Shown piece by piece: positions 59,520-64,000 of a stretch of 64,000 bases of DNA. Location of the stretch: positions 4,712,001 through 4,776,000 of the forward strand of contig NC_135355.1 in assembly GCF_051622035.1 (NCBI RefSeq). Direction: 5' to 3'. The stretch's first letter is position 1. Each line of letters opens with the position of its first letter. Below the pieces are notes generated by a model. The model made no database searches. It was given only the letters and a program-made list of their open reading frames with translations, and was not told the DNA's origin. The position numbers and the translations under genes are program-made. This stretch comes from Arctopsyche grandis (Eukaryota; Arthropoda; Insecta; Trichoptera; Hydropsychidae).

Positions 59520-62500
59520 GTTTTTTATTATTATTATATGAAGTACACACACCTTATGAGAATGAGCACTAAATTTACATACATAATATTGCACAATATC
59601 TACATAACACCCTTTGCTTTATGTGTAATTGATGGCACATAATGCATTTTTAAATTGGGCACTAGTCGTGATACAAACTTCTCTTTTTATTACACACACA
59701 ATATATTGTATTATTTTTTAAATTTATACTACAAAACAAAGCGATTAAGATTTAAAATAATATTTATAGCATCAAATTAGATTTTTGTGTAAAATACTAC
59801 ATTCAATATACACATTGTTAACTAATGTGAGGAAGTAAATAGTCTATACACTTACAAATATAAAGGTTTATTTTTATTGGTCGATTGTAAGCAGTTGATT
59901 CAATCAAATGATGTAGCAATAAAATAGTCTGCTTTTTTATATGGGAAAAGAATAAAATACGTAGCCGGAAATATGATGTTTATTTTAAAGATTCCTCGTA
60001 CTTGAATATAAAGGTTCAAGTCTATATATAAAGTGCTTGATTTAAATGATGAAACATTGAAATGTCTGTTGTGTGGAAATGTTATACGGGAAAAGTGTAA
60101 AAAATGTGTCCGGAAATATGATATTTGGCATCTTGGGAAACTCTCCCATGATATTCAGGACGGCCACGTTATGAGCGTGGAATTTAGTGGTGTAATTGTA
60201 TGAACAGTACGAATGGGTCTCTTCGTTAATGTCACAACTGTATGGCGAAGAAGAGTCTTCGGGTCTACGATGACCCACTCTACAATAGTAGTAGTAGTAG
60301 TAGTTTGACGCAACCTTCTAGGACGACCACTTTTTAGACGAACACACATTTATAGGCACCGACGATGGCATTCAATTTATAATCCTAAGCTATTTCACAC
60401 TCAACAGCAGTTTTATTTGTGTTTTTTTTTCGACTTTACCTCTGACCTCTGGTGAGCAAAACCAGTACAGATGTTAAAGGTAACTATGCAAATTCAGGTG
60501 GATCTTTGGAGGAAACGCTCCAAAATCTATTACTGATTATTTATGATGATATAAAAACGGCGTGAGTACCAAGTTGGAACTTGAAGTAATAAAATAAGAA
60601 TAAACGTGAGTATCATATATAGTCCTTCAGATATAAATATAATATAAGCATGTTTTTTTTTGTACAAAGTCAATATTGATTCGTAGTCCATATGCACATA
60701 TGTCTTAAATTAATATATTTGATGTTATATTATGTATAAATGAATTATTATGACATTGTACATATAATTGAGCTTCATTTCCATTAGTATATGTATATCT
60801 TACATAAACAGGTATAATGAACTGCTAATAATGAAATTTAAATATATTATTCCTCCTACTAGATTATACAAATGTATAAGTATAATAAATACACGTTGAC
60901 TTTTATTCTCATGTTTCGTATTTTTCTCTAAAACCTTTGATGTATCTAATTAAAAATTTAGGTAAAGATTAAGTAACAAAATAAATAAAGTGAAAATTTG
61001 CTAAAAAAATTTCCGAAATGTTTATTTATTATACATATGTATGTACATTCATATATTATTATTATTAAATTAAATTTATTATATTTAATCACTCGTTTGT
61101 ATTATCTATATATTATTTATATGGACGATGGGGATGGCACTATTCTGCTTATCGTGTGAAATAAAAAAAAACTATATTTATAAAAAAATATTGCAGTATA
61201 TTTTTTCTTGACGCCTGAAGTTTTTCTCCGTAAGTTATTGACAATTTAATGCACAGATTAATTGATTAAATACATTTTGAAAAGATCCACCCACTGAATG
61301 AGCATTTTTAAAATTATTTATCTTTTAAAAGTGACAGATCGCCTACAAAATTTAATAATAAAAATATTATACTTAAGAAAAATAATGACCAGAGTTGGTA
61401 AGCGAAAGTGCTAGTTTTTTCTTTATATATCTTCTAAATGTCTACAATTGAGTACTATTTATAAGAAAAATTCAATTCTCCTTAAGTGATATAAATCAGG
61501 TAAAATGGCGAAAATGTATTTTTCAAAGTTATTAATTTGTAAATAAAATATTTGAGTCATTAAACTTTACATTGACATAATTAAGAAAACATTTCAATCT
61601 GATTGAATATTATAAAAAAAGATATGCATGTTTTAATAAAAAATAAAGAAAGTTTTATTGAAAAAGTATTTTATTTATTGGATTACCAGGTAAAATATTA
61701 ATATTCAAGTTAATTAGTATGCAAATCTTACAATAAAATCAAGGCTTATTAAATAATAAAAAAATTGGTTCAAAACAGACCACTTATTCATTCAATAAAT
61801 ATTTTTAGTGCTCAGTTTGAATGTATTTGAAATAGTTTGATGTAACAAATTTGCATATGAAATAATCTGAATATTTACTTTTCGTATCGAATTCATAAGA
61901 TAAGATCAGTCCAAAAACGATAAGATCAAGGTGTAATTGACTATAAAAATACACATGTAATTCTGTAAAAAAAAGTAGTATTTTATTTCAATCAGAATGT
62001 TATCTAATTAAATTTATGCAGAATTATTGTAAGTTAAACCGATAAATCTAAACTAAAAAAATGCATACTTAAAATTGTTACGTACACACAATGCATAGTA
62101 AATTTTCTATTTTTCTTAATGGATTTGCATATGTTTGGTAAGCCCTTTGAATACTCGATAGCTTTTAAAGTATTTATGTAATTTATCATTGATGCTTCGC
62201 GAACATACATAATGTTTTTCCGGTTGTTAAGTTGTGAAATCGCATAAACAGATATGTAGATAGTAGTATTACCGAACAGTAGGAAAAGATATAAAAATTG
62301 TATCATTAAATTGTTTAGTATTTGAGATTGATATTTCCGTTGATTTGATCGATTTGACCGTTAAGAGATACCATAATAAATTACAGGCTTAGATCGTAAT
62401 TGATTTTACGCTTCTAAAAGTAGATATTTTACCTGTCAATATAATAAATAAGATTCTCATTAAAACCTGTAAAAAGAAGATGATATGCATTTCAATGACA

Positions 62501-63210
62501 TTGGATTACAAGAAGGTCATCATATCGTATTTTTTAGAATCAAAGCAATCATTATCAACTTGAATTGGAATAAAAAATATAAGATTTGAATGTTCTTACC
62601 GTTTTTTTTACATTTTTTTTGATGAGCGTTAGGAGCATCCTTTTACACTGTTTACAATCAAACTTTGAGGTCAAAAAAAGTAAAAACAGTTATGAAACAC
62701 AAGGTTAACAGTCAAATGCTTAAAAAATATTTGAATTATTACAATTTAATACACATATATTATAAATGAAAAAATGATTTGGAATTTTGCTTCGAAAAAC
62801 AAACTAAATGCAGTCACATAAATTTAGAACAAAATGGTTGGTTTTTAATGGATTTATGTTACAAAAATAAAATACGCAAAAAATAAGGATTATCGTAGAC
62901 TGAGAAGTATCACACGCAGTGGACCACTGACTTATAAATAAAAATATTCTATTCGCGTTCCATTAAAACGTTATAAAATTAAATCGCACGGAGTTTAGTA
63001 AAGTGTAAAATTTAAATTCTGGTTTTTATTAGGCCGTTTTTGTCCACATGCGAATAATTAATATACGTATAATAAAAAAAAACAAAAAGAAAAAATGCTA
63101 TCTCTATTCAAATTTGAAAGATCGCACGGGTTCAAGTATGTTTGAAAAGCAGTATAATAGCTATTGCATAAGCGCGTGTGCGTCGATGACAATTTATTCA
63201 GCAATATTGC
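59520..63210. other. Intergenic DNA between cuticle genes 2 and 3
   Basis: AT-rich, with few recognisable repeats compared with the rest of the window. A (TAG)n run is at 60288-60304. Frames 60349-60042 (minus) show no family. The low transposon load is notable beside the left half of the window. Confidence 0.45.
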
Positions 63211-63217
63211 CAAAAAG

Positions 63218-63256
63218 TATATAAATGATGATGTCTCACTCAGAAGATAATCAGTG
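63218..63256 (+). promoter_or_regulatory. TATA box and initiator of cuticle gene 3
   Basis: TATATAAA at 63218-63225 and TCAGTG at 63251-63256 stand about 33 bp apart, the same layout as in cuticle gene 2, and precede the start codon by about 50 nt. Confidence 0.7.
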
Positions 63257-63306
63257 TCTGTTTTGATCTTCTCATCTACGTTTCAGTAGCGAAGAAGTAA
63301 CCAACC

Positions 63307-64000
63307 ATGAAAGTCGTAAGTGCTCCGTCTCTTGCCTCTCTCTATCGTTGCCCCACACACTTGTGCATTTTATGTATATTTTCGATACAAAAGTGAATCG
63401 TTGAAAATTAAATTCAAAAATTACAACCCCTATTTGTATATATTTTAAAATAAAAGTGAAAAAAAAACCCAGTGAAAACATCTGAAATTGAGTGCAACTT
63501 AAATTTATCCAATCTTTTTTATAATTTATTTAAATTGAAACTAAGCAAACACTATTAATGTTTACGAGCGTCGCATTTTAAATATAGTATTTAATCATGC
63601 TTAACGCATTAAGAACGTTACACTGAATGAAGCTTTGCATTTATTATTAATTAATCCTTTCGCTGAAGTTCTTCTCTTTGATTTTTATACAAATATAATG
63701 AATGAAGCTTTGAATTTATTATTAATCCTTTCGCTGAAGTTCTTCTCTTTGATTTGTATACAAATATACTGCATGAAGCTTTGAATTTATTATTAATTAA
63801 TCCTTTCGCTGAAGTTTTTCTCTTTGATTTTTATACAAATATACTGAATGAAGCTTTGAATATATCTACTACATATACAAACCGTTCTCTGAAACTATTC
63901 CAATTGATATTTATTTTAAACTGATGATTTTAAACTGTTCAATTTTAAGGTTTTCGTATTCTTGATCGCCGTGGCTTTGGCCTATGCTGGACCAGCCATC
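63307..64000 (+). CDS. RR-1-type cuticular protein 3, 5' part only (cut by window end)
   Basis: Exon 1 is 63307-63315 (Met-Lys-Val, followed by GTAAGT). Exon 2 starts at 63950 after a TTTTAAG acceptor and runs off the window. The visible product is MKVVFVFLIAVALAYAGPAI, almost the same signal peptide as cuticle gene 2, with the same intron position and phase. The chitin-binding domain lies beyond the window, so the RR-1 class is inferred from its neighbours. Intron 1 (634 bp) contains a tandem repeat of about 75 bp. Confidence 0.85.
63622..63860. repeat. About 75-bp tandem repeat in intron 1 of cuticle gene 3
   Basis: Units start ACTGAATGAAGCTTTG at 63622, 63697, 63768 and a partial one at 63843; each has CCTTTCGCTGAAGTTCTTCT. 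The second unit lacks four bases. Confidence 0.88.

Overview
The window looks like insect nuclear DNA. It is AT-rich, its genes have GT-AG introns, and it is full of transposon debris. Two complete cuticle-protein genes and the start of a third, all of the arthropod Rebers-Riddiford (RR-1) type, make it arthropod and almost certainly insect. The order cannot be fixed from the sequence. Four real genes are recognised.

Region by region: 1-10000 is repeats only (LINE 3' ends, tRNA-derived SINEs, palindromic MITEs). 10023-16049 (minus strand) is a complete 11-exon gene for origin recognition complex subunit 3 (ORC3). The joined exons give 712 codons, the exon phases all agree, and the product is collinear with animal ORC3 from end to end. 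An E2F-like site lies about 80 bp upstream of its start codon, and its introns hold a SINE, a fold-back element and a THAP-like transposon exon. 16150-47500 has no recognisable host gene. It holds hAT elements with perfect 8-bp target duplications, a TTAA-flanked element, TA-flanked MITEs, LINE, RTE and mariner remnants, solo LTR candidates and a roughly 320-bp tandem repeat. 47650-64000 (plus strand) is a loose cluster of three RR-1 cuticle genes at 47.65, 58.64 and 63.3 kb (the last cut by the window end). Each has a TATA box, a tiny first coding exon of 3-4 codons and an intron just inside the signal peptide.

How the genes work together: the cuticle genes are a tandem family that would supply chitin-binding structural protein to the exoskeleton. 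ORC3 is an unrelated replication gene that happens to lie upstream.

The most interesting signal is a short hairpin at the 3' end of several otherwise different retroelements: two LINE families, and two tRNA-SINE families that share one tail. The loop is conserved, while the 10-bp stem differs between families with compensating changes on both sides. This is the pattern expected of an RNA structure recognised by a reverse transcriptase. It was read by eye and needs a covariation test on genome-wide copies.
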